Shown: positions 1 to 6,871 of the stretch, in pieces | Numbering within the stretch: the first letter of the stretch is position 1 | Layout of the letters: each line of letters starts with the position of its first letter | Source: Bacillota bacterium | GTDB taxonomy: Bacteria > Bacillota > Clostridia > Christensenellales > CAG-138 | Reading direction: 5' to 3' | Length of the DNA: 8,376 nucleotides | Assembly: GCA_023426265.1 (NCBI GenBank) | Contig: JAFABA010000007.1 | Location: forward strand, 1 to 8,376 | Translations under genes and position numbers: made by a program | The notes under the pieces: model-generated | What the model saw: the letters and a program-made list of their open reading frames with translations, nothing else | Databases searched by the model: none | What the model was told of the DNA's origin: nothing

Positions 1-1010
1 AGGTGGAAGTGCGCGACCTGCCGGTTCCGGAACCCGGCGAAGGCCAGGTGCTCATCGACGTCAAATGCGCCGGTATTTGCGGATCGGACGTCAATACGTT
101 CCGCATGACGTGGGAACAGATCAACGAACGGCAGAACCTTGTGGTCGGCCATGAGGCGGGCGGCATCGTCGCGAAGGTCGGCCCGGGCGTAACAAATGTG
201 AAGGCGGGCGACCGCATCACCGTGTACCACTATATGGGCTGCGGCGCGTGCAGGTATTGCCTGGAAGGCAAGTACGGCTGGTGTGTGAACAAGCGGGCGT
301 ATGGCTGGCATGTCCACGGCGCCATGAGCGAATACCTCATTACCAATGCCATCAACTGCTGCCCGCTGCCCGAACAGTTCCCGTTTGAGGACGCGGCGTT
401 CATGGCCTGCTCGGCCGGTACGGCGTACGCCTCATTAAAAAAGCTGGACAGCTTCGCTACGGACGGCTACCTGTGCGTGGTGGGCCTGGGCCCCATAGGC
501 ACCGTATTGTCGCTTATGGCAATGGCAAAGGGATGGACGGTGGTTGCTTCCGACCTGAGCGAAACGCGCGTCAATTTTGCAAAAAACCTCGGCATTGACG
601 CCATATGCCCGGAAAAGGGCACTCCGGCCAAGGAACAGATCCGCGCGCATATGAAGGGCAAATTGCCCATGCGCCTGATGGATACCAGCGGCAGCCCGCA
701 CGGCCTTGCGGACGCCGTGGAGACCGCCGAAAATGGCGCGCACATCGTAACCATAGGCAAGGGCCGCCGCCGGTACGACATGACGCCGGATTTCGATATC
801 AGCGAGTTCGTCGTCAAGGAAATCAAGCTTACGGGTTCCTGGGTGTTCACGCTGCCCGAGTACTACGAAATGATGGAATTCATGATGGACCATAACCTGT
901 CCTTCAACAGGCTTGTGACCGGAAGGTTTGCTTTTTCCGATGCGCAAAAAGCATTTGAGGCCGCCGCGGACCTCGGCAACGCGGGAAAGACCGTTTTTAT
1001 TAAGCCGTAA
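1..1010 (+). CDS. Zinc-dependent alcohol/polyol dehydrogenase (MDR family), 5' truncated
   Basis: C-terminal ~335 residues of a medium-chain dehydrogenase that oxidises an alcohol or polyol with NAD(P). The reading frame is open from base 3. The visible start lies inside the usual first beta strands, so about 15-25 residues are probably missing beyond the left edge and the GTG at base 3 is not the true start. Numbered from base 3: likely catalytic zinc ligands are C26 (ICGSD), H50 with E51 (GHE), and C136 (ACSAG). Structural zinc cysteines are C80, C83, C86 and C94. The Rossmann motif GLGPIG is at 161-166, and D184 at the end of the next strand suggests NAD preference. All zinc ligands are present, so it looks active. 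It ends 29 nt before the binding-protein gene, so it may belong to the same operon and oxidise the imported compound or its product. The substrate is unknown; threonine/sorbitol-type and alcohol-type members share these motifs. Confidence 0.9.
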   Translation, partial: VEVRDLPVPEPGEGQVLIDVKCAGICGSDVNTFRMTWEQINERQNLVVGHEAGGIVAKVGPGVTNVKAGDRITVYHYMGCGACRYCLEGKYGWCVNKRAYGWHVHGAMSEYLITNAINCCPLPEQFPFEDAAFMACSAGTAYASLKKLDSFATDGYLCVVGLGPIGTVLSLMAMAKGWTVVASDLSETRVNFAKNLGIDAICPEKGTPAKEQIRAHMKGKLPMRLMDTSGSPHGLADAVETAENGAHIVTIGKGRRRYDMTPDFDISEFVVKEIKLTGSWVFTLPEYYEMMEFMMDHNLSFNRLVTGRFAFSDAQKAFEAAADLGNAGKTVFIKP

Positions 1011-1026
1011 GGCTGAATAATAAAAA

Positions 1027-1032
1027 AAGGAG
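1027..1032 (+). promoter_or_regulatory. Ribosome binding site of the binding-protein gene
   Basis: AAGGAG lies 7 nt before the ATG at 1040, in an A-rich stretch after the dehydrogenase stop. It fixes the start that gives the lipoprotein signal peptide. No convincing promoter is visible in the 29-nt gap. Confidence 0.75.
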
Positions 1033-1039
1033 AACGAAC

Positions 1040-2182
1040 ATGAAGAAAATAATCGCTCTGCTACTGGTTATGGCAATGTTTGTTCCTGCTATGGCAGGAT
1101 GTGCCCAGAACGCCGCGACTCCGGCTGAGGCCACCCCGGCCGCAACCCAGCCGGCAGCCCGGGAACCCGCAGCGCCCGCCCAGGAACCCGCGGCGCCTAC
1201 GAAGACCTATGAAACGCTCCGCGTCGGCATGATGCCGTTCGGCGGCAACGTCCCCGCGCAGTACGCGCTTGACCACGGTTATTTCGAAGAACTGGGCCTC
1301 AAGGTTGAGTTCTACCAGTTCGCCAACGGCGCGGGCATCAACGAAGCGCTGGCAGCACAGCAGGTGGATGTCGGCGTATCCGGCCTCGCCATGATATTCT
1401 CTCTGGCGAGCGGTACGTGTAAGTTACTCGCGGAAACCAATTCCTCCGGCGGCATGGGCATTTATGTGCGCGAAGGCAACCCCGTTCTGCAGCACAAGGG
1501 CGAGATTGCGAACAAACCCAACCTGTATGGCAGCACAGATACGATCAAAGGCCAGAAGATACTGGGCCAGCTCGGCACCTCCTCCCAGTACAACGTCATC
1601 GGCTGGGCTCAGCAGTACGGCCTGACCGAGAACGATGTTGAGTTGATCAACATCGACCTGGGCACCGACCTCACGGCGTTCAAGGCCGGTGAAGGCGACG
1701 CCATCGCCGCTTCCCGCCCCTATTCCTTCCAGTTGGAGAATGAGGGTTATATCTGCGCCGCTTCCTTCGAGGATGCGACCGATACCACATTGTACGATGT
1801 GATTGTGGCCCGCAATGAAATTGTGGAAAGCCGCCGTGACGAGCTTGTGCTCTTCCTCAAGGCATACTATAAGGCCCTTGAAGAGATCGCCGTCAACGAC
1901 GAGCTCCGTTTCACTGAATCCATGAACTACTTCAAGTCCCAGGGCCGCGATTATTCCGAGCAGGACATGCGCTCCGAAATGAGGGTCAATATGTATGTCA
2001 CCAAGGCTTACATGGGGCAGAAAATCTATTCCTTTGGCAAAGCCATGATCAACATTGGAGACTTCTATTCCGCGGGCGGCAAGATCGAGGCTTCCCAGCT
2101 TCCCAACGTGGCGGCTTCCTTCGACGCCTCCATGCTTCAGGAAGCGCTGGGCATTACAGTAAACGTTGCGCAGGCCGGCTGA
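1040..2182 (+). CDS. NitT/TauT-family ABC transporter substrate-binding lipoprotein
   Basis: Extracytoplasmic solute receptor of the importer encoded directly downstream. Residues 1-20 form a lipoprotein signal peptide (KK, hydrophobic core, then MAG-C), with C21 as the predicted lipidated cysteine, so the protein is anchored on the outer face of the membrane. Residues ~22-56 are an Ala/Pro/Thr-rich flexible linker with a near-tandem 7-residue repeat (EPAAPAQ / EPAAPTK). The folded part starts near residue 57 and has the NMT1/SsuA/TauA-like pattern: a first strand RVGMMPFGG, then a helix with ALDHGYF before LGLKVEF, then NEALAAQQVDVGVSG. At 380 residues it has normal length for the family plus linker. 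Family members bind small anions or heterocycles (sulfonates, taurine, nitrate, pyrimidine precursors). The sulfatase downstream makes a sulfate ester attractive, but the ligand is inference. It is separated from the first permease by a stem-loop. Confidence 0.92.
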   Translation: MKKIIALLLVMAMFVPAMAGCAQNAATPAEATPAATQPAAREPAAPAQEPAAPTKTYETLRVGMMPFGGNVPAQYALDHGYFEELGLKVEFYQFANGAGINEALAAQQVDVGVSGLAMIFSLASGTCKLLAETNSSGGMGIYVREGNPVLQHKGEIANKPNLYGSTDTIKGQKILGQLGTSSQYNVIGWAQQYGLTENDVELINIDLGTDLTAFKAGEGDAIAASRPYSFQLENEGYICAASFEDATDTTLYDVIVARNEIVESRRDELVLFLKAYYKALEEIAVNDELRFTESMNYFKSQGRDYSEQDMRSEMRVNMYVTKAYMGQKIYSFGKAMINIGDFYSAGGKIEASQLPNVAASFDASMLQEALGITVNVAQAG

Positions 2183-2278
2183 AGAGCCTTTGAAACTCTG
2201 AACCAATAGAGCCCGCAGCCGCCATAGGAGCGCGCATATCATAAAACTTCTATGGCGGCTGTGATATGAGGGAATAAT
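2183..2278 (+). other. 96-nt spacer between binding-protein and permease genes
   Basis: The longest complete non-coding gap in the window. It holds a strong inverted repeat (2214-2263) and the GAGGG ribosome binding site (2268-2272) of the first permease. No ORF or clear promoter is seen in it. Confidence 0.7.
2214..2263 (+). repeat. Long imperfect inverted repeat (mRNA stem-loop)
   Basis: Arms 2216-2227 and 2250-2261 (CAGCCGCCATAG / CTATGGCGGCTG) are perfectly complementary over 12 bp. The stem extends inward through one G-U, one A-U and one G-C pair to 2230/2247, and outward by two more pairs to 2214/2263, leaving a 16-nt A-rich loop. No T-run follows the 3' arm, so it does not look like a strong intrinsic terminator. 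Between a binding-protein gene and its permease, such hairpins often protect the upstream message or cause partial read-through, giving more binding protein than membrane parts. That role is inferred from position. Confidence 0.75.
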
Positions 2279-3076
2279 ATGAAGAGCAAACCCCTTGTCA
2301 TTGCCCCAAAGAAACCGCTCAAATATATTTTGATGTCGGCCCTCTCAATTCTCATATTCCTGCTGATATGGGAAATCTGCACGGACGTCCTGAAGCTGAC
2401 GACTCCGACCACGCTGCCCAGCCCCTTAAAGGTCTTTCAGACATTCATCAAAAAATTCTATGAAAAGAACCCGGATGGCGCAACAATCCCCACGCACCTT
2501 CTGGCCAGCATGAAGGTAGCGTTGTCCGGCTACTTTATCGGCATTTTTATCGGCGTGCCGCTAGGGATACTCATGGCGTGGTACAAACCGGTCGATTATT
2601 TTGTTACGCCGCTGTTTGACCTGCTGCGCCCGGTTCCAGGCATCGCATGGCTGCCTGTCATGATCGTCCTGTTCGGCATCGGCCTGCTTTCCAAGGCGAT
2701 GGTCATTTTCCTTTCGGCATTTATCGCCTGTGTCATCAATTCCTACTCAGGCATTAAGAATACAAAGCCGGTTCATCTGTGGGTTGGCCAGACGTTTGGC
2801 GCAAGCAATTTCCAGCTATTAACGAAGGTCGCCATTCCCACCGCGCTTCCCATGATATTTACGGGCCTCAAGGTCGCGCTGGGCGCTTCCTGGAACGCGC
2901 TGATCGCCGCCGAACTGCTTGCTTCCAACCAGGGCCTCGGCTTCATGATTCAGCAGGCGCGCGGCCTGTACCGCCCGGACGTCATACTGGTGGGCATGAT
3001 TGCCGTCGGCCTGTCCGGCGCGCTGCTCGGGTACCTGATTGACCGGCTCGAGCGCATTGCGATAAAGCAGAGGTAA
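2279..3076 (+). CDS. ABC transporter permease 1 (NitT/TauT type)
   Basis: Inner-membrane subunit of the importer, 265 residues, usual length. Hydrophobic segments near 16-34, 76-100, 121-137, 138-157, 190-212 and 234-254 fit the BPD_transp_1 fold with about six helices. The family landmarks TLPSP (~45-49), LLRPVPGIAWLP (~115-126) and IPTALPMIFTGL (186-197) are present. The cytoplasmic EAA loop that docks on the ATPase spans about 162-192. It keeps the conserved Gly (G174) but has W168-V169-G170 where the consensus Glu-Ala-Ala would be, unlike permease 2. The start is an ATG preceded by GAGGG at 2268-2272. The stop is 5 nt before permease 2, implying co-translation. It is clearly paralogous to permease 2 but diverged, so the two likely form a heterodimer. 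Confidence 0.92.
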   Translation: MKSKPLVIAPKKPLKYILMSALSILIFLLIWEICTDVLKLTTPTTLPSPLKVFQTFIKKFYEKNPDGATIPTHLLASMKVALSGYFIGIFIGVPLGILMAWYKPVDYFVTPLFDLLRPVPGIAWLPVMIVLFGIGLLSKAMVIFLSAFIACVINSYSGIKNTKPVHLWVGQTFGASNFQLLTKVAIPTALPMIFTGLKVALGASWNALIAAELLASNQGLGFMIQQARGLYRPDVILVGMIAVGLSGALLGYLIDRLERIAIKQR

Positions 3077-3081
3077 CGGCC

Positions 3082-3861
3082 ATGAAAAAGAAAATCAACA
3101 CGAAAAAAATCATATTCGGCGCGCTTGCCATACTTGGATTTTTAGTACTCTGGCATTTCGGGACAAAGGGCACGCGCTTGGGGGAACTCATTCCCGGTCC
3201 CCTTGCGGTGTTCGCGCGCCTGATCAAGTGTACCTACACGCCCACCGGCAGCTTTACGCTGTTCGGCCATATCCTGCAAAGCCTCAGCCGCGTGATGACC
3301 GGCTTCCTGCTGGCGGCAGCCCTGGGCATTACGCTGGGTCTGGCGATGGGCTGGAGCAAGTCTGCCGAAGCCATCGTAAGGCCCCTGTTTGAGACCATCC
3401 GCCCGATTCCGCCGATTGCTTGGATCTCCATTGCGGTCATCTGGTTCGGCCTCGGCGAGGGCGCGAAGTATTTCATTATATTCATTTCAGGCTTTGCCAA
3501 CATCACCATCAACGTCTATACGGGCGCAAAGTCCGTAGACCCGGAACTCATCGGCGCTGCGAAAATGCTTGGCTGCAGCGACAGAAAGATATTCACCACC
3601 ATCGTCATTCCGTCCTCCATTCCCTATATCTTTACGGGCCTTCAGATCGCGATTTCCAGCAGCTGGGCGGCGGTCGTCGCGGCGGAAATGGTCCGCTCCA
3701 CGGACGGCATCGGCTGGATGATCACAAGCGGGCAAGGCATCGGCGACATGGAGCAGATCATGGTCGGCATTATCGCCATAGGCGTCATCGGCTTCCTGCT
3801 GGCAACGATTATGAGAGGAGTAGAGGCGAAGCTTTGCGCTTGGAGCCGGGTACACGAGTAA
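3082..3861 (+). CDS. ABC transporter permease 2 (NitT/TauT type)
   Basis: Second membrane subunit, 259 residues. A Lys-rich N-terminus is followed by a membrane segment at ~9-25, further helices near 68-91, 110-124, 128-147 and 183-203, and a last one at ~225-243. Landmarks are LIPGPLAV (36-43), TIRPIPPIAWISIAVIWFGLG (~105-125) and IPSSIPYIFTGL. The EAA loop is close to consensus: DPELIGAAKMLGCS, with A159, A160 and G164. It starts 5 nt after permease 1. Its stop TAA shares its last A with the ATG of the first ATPase (TAATG, 3859-3863), which suggests translational coupling. It probably pairs with permease 1 to form an asymmetric pore, since one binding protein is present but two distinct permeases and two ATPases. 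Confidence 0.92.
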   Translation: MKKKINTKKIIFGALAILGFLVLWHFGTKGTRLGELIPGPLAVFARLIKCTYTPTGSFTLFGHILQSLSRVMTGFLLAAALGITLGLAMGWSKSAEAIVRPLFETIRPIPPIAWISIAVIWFGLGEGAKYFIIFISGFANITINVYTGAKSVDPELIGAAKMLGCSDRKIFTTIVIPSSIPYIFTGLQIAISSSWAAVVAAEMVRSTDGIGWMITSGQGIGDMEQIMVGIIAIGVIGFLLATIMRGVEAKLCAWSRVHE

Positions 3862-4613
3862 TGGGAAACGTCATCAAGCTGGATCATATCGCCAAGAGCT
3901 TCCCTTCACAGGAAGGCACTTACGAGGTCATTCGGGATATCAGCCTGGAGGCCGCGCAGAACGAGATACTTGTGCTGTTCGGGCCCGGGCAATGCGGGAA
4001 AACGACGCTTTTAAAGGTGATCGCGGGGCTTGAACCGGCCACCGCGGGCAGCGTTTTTATCAACGGCGCAAAAAAAGTGAAGCCAGGCCCGGAGTGCGGC
4101 CTGGTGTACCAGACCACAGCACTGTTCCCCTGGCTTACGACCATGGGCAACGTCGAATACGGCCCCAAGGTACAGGGCATGGCAAAAAAACAGCGGCGCG
4201 AACGCGCGCAGCGCTATATAGAGCTTGTCGGCCTCAAAGGGTTTGAAAAATCGTTCCCCATACAGCTTTCCGGCGGCATGCGGCAGCGCGTGGGCATTGC
4301 CCGCGTGTACTGCAACGAGCCGGAGGTGCTGCTGATGGACGAACCCTTCGGCCATTTGGACGCGCAGACGCGGTACCTGATGCAAAAAGAGCTGGAGCGC
4401 ATCTGGCAGACCGAGAAGCGCACCATCATATTCGTGACCAACAACATCGAGGAAGCGCTGTACCTGGCGGATAGGGTAATTGTAATGACCAACTGCCCCG
4501 CGACGATCAAGCGGGAGTTTAAAGTGGACCTGCCGCGCCCGCGGGATTATACGGACCCGCGCTTTTTAAGCCTGCGCAGAGAGATCACGTCCATCATCGA
4601 CCCCGCCGAGTGA
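3861..4613 (+). CDS. ABC transporter ATPase 1, altered Walker A and missing switch His
   Basis: Cytoplasmic ATPase of the importer (NrtD/SsuB/TauB-like), 250 residues from ATG 3861. This start overlaps the permease stop by one base and gives the family N-terminus. The open frame continues upstream to 3420, but that part only overlaps the permease gene and has no homologous character. Motifs: Walker A GPGQCGKTT at 41-49 (usual form GPSGCGKTT, so Ser-Gly has become Gly-Gln); Q-loop Q84; intact signature LSGGM at 136-140; Walker B VLLMDE at 156-161 with catalytic E161; D-loop GHLD. The switch (H-loop) histidine is replaced by N194 (FVTNN, codon AAC). The C-terminal LPRPRD segment is typical of this family. 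No good Shine-Dalgarno sits at normal distance, so translation probably depends on coupling. It is paralogous to ATPase 2: bases 4317-4339 match 5075-5097 exactly. Confidence 0.92.
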   Translation: MGNVIKLDHIAKSFPSQEGTYEVIRDISLEAAQNEILVLFGPGQCGKTTLLKVIAGLEPATAGSVFINGAKKVKPGPECGLVYQTTALFPWLTTMGNVEYGPKVQGMAKKQRRERAQRYIELVGLKGFEKSFPIQLSGGMRQRVGIARVYCNEPEVLLMDEPFGHLDAQTRYLMQKELERIWQTEKRTIIFVTNNIEEALYLADRVIVMTNCPATIKREFKVDLPRPRDYTDPRFLSLRREITSIIDPAE

Positions 4614-4618
4614 AGGAG
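4613..4618 (+). promoter_or_regulatory. Ribosome binding site deciding the ATPase 2 start
   Basis: AAGGAG begins on the last base of the ATPase 1 stop and lies 6 nt before ATG 4625. This favours ATG 4625 over the in-frame GTG at 4610, which overlaps the upstream stop and would lack its own site. Confidence 0.75.
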
Positions 4619-4624
4619 AGAAAC

Positions 4625-5368
4625 ATGGCAAGCGAATATAAAGTACAAGTCAACCACCTCACAAAAAAGTTCGGCGACCTGCTGGTGCTCGACGACATCT
4701 CCTTCAATGTCAGGAAGAACGAGTTCTTATGCATCGTCGGCCCGACAGGCTGCGGCAAAACCACGTTCCTCAACAGCCTGAGCAAGGTCTATGACATTAC
4801 GTCGGGCAATATCCTCATAGGCGATGAAGAGGTCGACTTAAAAAAGCACAATATCGCGTACATATTCCAGGAGTATTCCAACATGCCTTGGCTGACGATT
4901 GAGCAGAACGTCGCCTTCGGGCTGGAGATCAAGAAACTGTCCAAAGAAGAAATACAGCGGCGCGTGGACAAATTCCTGGATATGGTGGGTCTTACGAAGT
5001 TCCGCAAGTATTACCCCACGCAGCTTTCCGCCAGCATGCTGCAACGCGCGGCGATTGCCCGCGCGTTCGCGGTGGAGCCGGAGGTGCTGCTGATGGATGA
5101 GCCGTACGGCCAGCTGGATATTGAGCTTCGCTTCAAGCTGGAGGATGAGCTTGTAAAGCTCTGGCAAAAGGTTGGCACGACGGTCATATTCATCACCCAC
5201 AACATAGAGGAAGCGGTCTATTTGAGCGAGCGGATCCTGGTGCTCACCAACAAACCGACAAAGATCAAGGCGGAAATCAACAACGACCTGCCGCGCCCGC
5301 GCGACATTACGGACCCGAGGTTTGTTGAACTGCGCAATCAGGTCACGGACCTGATTAAATGGTGGTAA
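4625..5368 (+). CDS. ABC transporter ATPase 2, degenerate signature motif (LSASM)
   Basis: Second cytoplasmic ATPase, 247 residues from ATG 4625; an in-frame GTG at 4610 would add five residues. Motifs: canonical Walker A GPTGCGKTT at 39-47; Q-loop in IFQEYSNMPW; Walker B VLLMDE at 154-159 with catalytic E159; D-loop GQLD; intact switch histidine H192 (ITHN). The ABC signature reads L134-S-A-S-M138 instead of LSGGM, so both glycines that contact the partner's ATP gamma-phosphate are replaced (GCC AGC where GGC GGC is found in ATPase 1). The C-terminus keeps the LPRPRDITDPRF block also seen in ATPase 1. The changes complement those in ATPase 1, so the pair is best read as an obligate heterodimer with one canonical and one degenerate ATP site, rather than as two homodimers. 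That reading is inference from motif positions. Confidence 0.92.
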   Translation: MASEYKVQVNHLTKKFGDLLVLDDISFNVRKNEFLCIVGPTGCGKTTFLNSLSKVYDITSGNILIGDEEVDLKKHNIAYIFQEYSNMPWLTIEQNVAFGLEIKKLSKEEIQRRVDKFLDMVGLTKFRKYYPTQLSASMLQRAAIARAFAVEPEVLLMDEPYGQLDIELRFKLEDELVKLWQKVGTTVIFITHNIEEAVYLSERILVLTNKPTKIKAEINNDLPRPRDITDPRFVELRNQVTDLIKWW

Positions 5369-5390
5369 CCAATAACGACGGAGGCTATAC

Positions 5391-6860
5391 ATGAAGGCAA
5401 TCATACTGATGTTCGATTCTTTGAATCGGCATATGCTCGAACCCTATCAATGCGACTATACCATCACGCCTAATTTCAAACGCCTTGCCGAGCGATCGGT
5501 CACATTTGACAACGCATACGTCGCCAGCATGCCCTGCATGCCGGCGCGCCGGGAAATCCATACAGGGCGCATGAACTTCCTGCACAGGAGTTGGGGCCCG
5601 CTGGAGCCGTTTGACGATTCCATGCCGGAAATTCTCAAAAACAACGGCGTCTATACGCACCTGGTGACCGATCACTATCACTATTTTGAGGACGGCGGCG
5701 CGACCTACCATACGCGCTACAATACCTGGGAAAGCGTGCGCGGCCAAGAGGGCGACCCGTGGAAGGCGTCCGTGAAGGAACCCGCAATCCCCGAAACCGT
5801 GGGAGGCCGCAGCAACTGCCTGTGGCGGCAGGATTGGGTAAACCGCCCCCACATAAGCGGCCTCGAAAACCACCCCCAGAAGAAAACGCTGGACCTTGGT
5901 CTGCAGTTTATAGACGAAAATAAGGACTCCGACAACTGGATGCTCCAGATCGAAACGTTCGATCCGCATGAGCCGTTCTTCGCGCCGGATGAATTCCGCA
6001 ACCTGTATGCCGATGATTATAAGGGCCCGCATTTCGACTGGCCCAACTATAAGCCCGTTACGGAGACTGCGGAGCAGGTCCGGCATGTGCGTAAGGAGTA
6101 TTGCGCGCTGCTGACGATGTGTGATTATTCGCTGGGCAGGCTGCTGGATAAAATGGATGAACTGAACCTCTGGGACGATACCATGCTCATCGTAAACACC
6201 GACCACGGGTTCCTGTTGAGCGAACACGACTGGTGGGCAAAATGCGTGCAGCCCTGGTACAACGAAAACGCGCATATCCCGCTGTTTATCTGGGACCCGC
6301 GCTGCAAAAAGCGCGGCGAGCGCAGGGACGCGCTGGTACAGGGCATAGACATCGCGCCCACGCTGCTGGAGTATTTCGGCATGGATATCCCGAAGGATAT
6401 GCAGGGCAAGCCGCTCAAAGACGTAGTTGCGAATGGCGGCTCCGTGCGCGAGGCCTGCATATTCGGCATCCACGGCGGGCATGTGAACGTGACCGACGGC
6501 CGCTATGTCTATATGCGCGCACCCGTAAGCGCAGACAATTCACCGCTGTACAACTACACGCTGATGCCCTGCCATATGCGCAACCGGTTCAGCGTGGAGG
6601 AGCTCAGCCGCATGGAGCTTACAGAACCGCTTGCGTTCACAAAAGGCTGCAAGGTGCTCAAAATCGAGTCCCGTGGGATACCGGAGCTGGATTTCTCGGC
6701 TTACAGCTTTGGCACGCTTCTGTTCGATACCGAAAACGACCCGCAGCAGTTGACTCCAATCCATGATGAAGCGGTGGAAAAGCGCATGATCGATTTGCTT
6801 GTCCACTGCATGAAGGAAAGCGACAGCCCATCAGAGCAGTTCGAACGGCTGGGGCTATAG
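5391..6860 (+). CDS. Cys-type sulfatase, cytoplasmic
   Basis: Member of the alkaline phosphatase/sulfatase superfamily that hydrolyses sulfate esters; 489 residues. The start is ATG 5391 with GGAGG 6 nt upstream. Residues 1-9 (KAIILMFD) are already the first core strand with metal ligand D9, so there is no signal peptide and the enzyme should be cytoplasmic. The sulfatase signature C49-M-P-A-R53 followed by HTGR marks C49 for conversion to formylglycine. Other likely active-site residues are H193 (FDPHEP), D271-H272 (NTDHG) and K284. The Cys-type site fits the anaerobic maturase encoded at the right edge. Because it is cytoplasmic, its substrate must enter the cell, most simply through the adjacent importer. 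The substrate is unknown; related superfamily members with the same motif include phosphonate monoester and phosphodiester hydrolases, so a non-sulfate ester is possible. Confidence 0.9.
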   Translation: MKAIILMFDSLNRHMLEPYQCDYTITPNFKRLAERSVTFDNAYVASMPCMPARREIHTGRMNFLHRSWGPLEPFDDSMPEILKNNGVYTHLVTDHYHYFEDGGATYHTRYNTWESVRGQEGDPWKASVKEPAIPETVGGRSNCLWRQDWVNRPHISGLENHPQKKTLDLGLQFIDENKDSDNWMLQIETFDPHEPFFAPDEFRNLYADDYKGPHFDWPNYKPVTETAEQVRHVRKEYCALLTMCDYSLGRLLDKMDELNLWDDTMLIVNTDHGFLLSEHDWWAKCVQPWYNENAHIPLFIWDPRCKKRGERRDALVQGIDIAPTLLEYFGMDIPKDMQGKPLKDVVANGGSVREACIFGIHGGHVNVTDGRYVYMRAPVSADNSPLYNYTLMPCHMRNRFSVEELSRMELTEPLAFTKGCKVLKIESRGIPELDFSAYSFGTLLFDTENDPQQLTPIHDEAVEKRMIDLLVHCMKESDSPSEQFERLGL

Positions 6861-6868
6861 GGAGGTGA
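6861..6868 (+). promoter_or_regulatory. Extended Shine-Dalgarno of rbsD
   Basis: GGAGGTGA follows the sulfatase stop directly and is an extended match to the 16S rRNA 3' end, 3 nt before ATG 6872 (6 nt measured from GGAGG). It predicts strong independent initiation of the mutarotase. Confidence 0.7.
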
Positions 6869-6871
6869 CGT

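Noticed and set aside
1424..2242. Antisense open frame of 272 codons opposite the binding protein
   Set aside because: Shadow of a well-supported gene; composition is unlike a folded protein family and no motif was seen.
2214..2263. Rho-independent terminator
   Set aside because: No run of T follows the stem and the permease genes continue immediately downstream on the same strand.
2231..2272. Pseudoknot between hairpin loop bases 2235-2241 (CATATCA) and 2262-2268 (TGATATG), next to the permease Shine-Dalgarno
   Set aside because: The 7-nt complement is real, but no linker separates the 3' arm from 2262, so it cannot form with the 12-bp stem intact; as an alternative fold it is AU-rich and much weaker than the main stem.
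3420..3860. Upstream extension of the ATPase 1 open frame
   Set aside because: It overlaps permease 2 out of frame, is His/Arg-rich and has no domain character; ATG 3861 gives the normal ATPase N-terminus.
5385..6482. Long antisense open frame (365 codons) opposite the sulfatase
   Set aside because: It lies wholly opposite a gene with clear catalytic motifs and arises from GC-rich codon bias; no recognisable domain or start signal.
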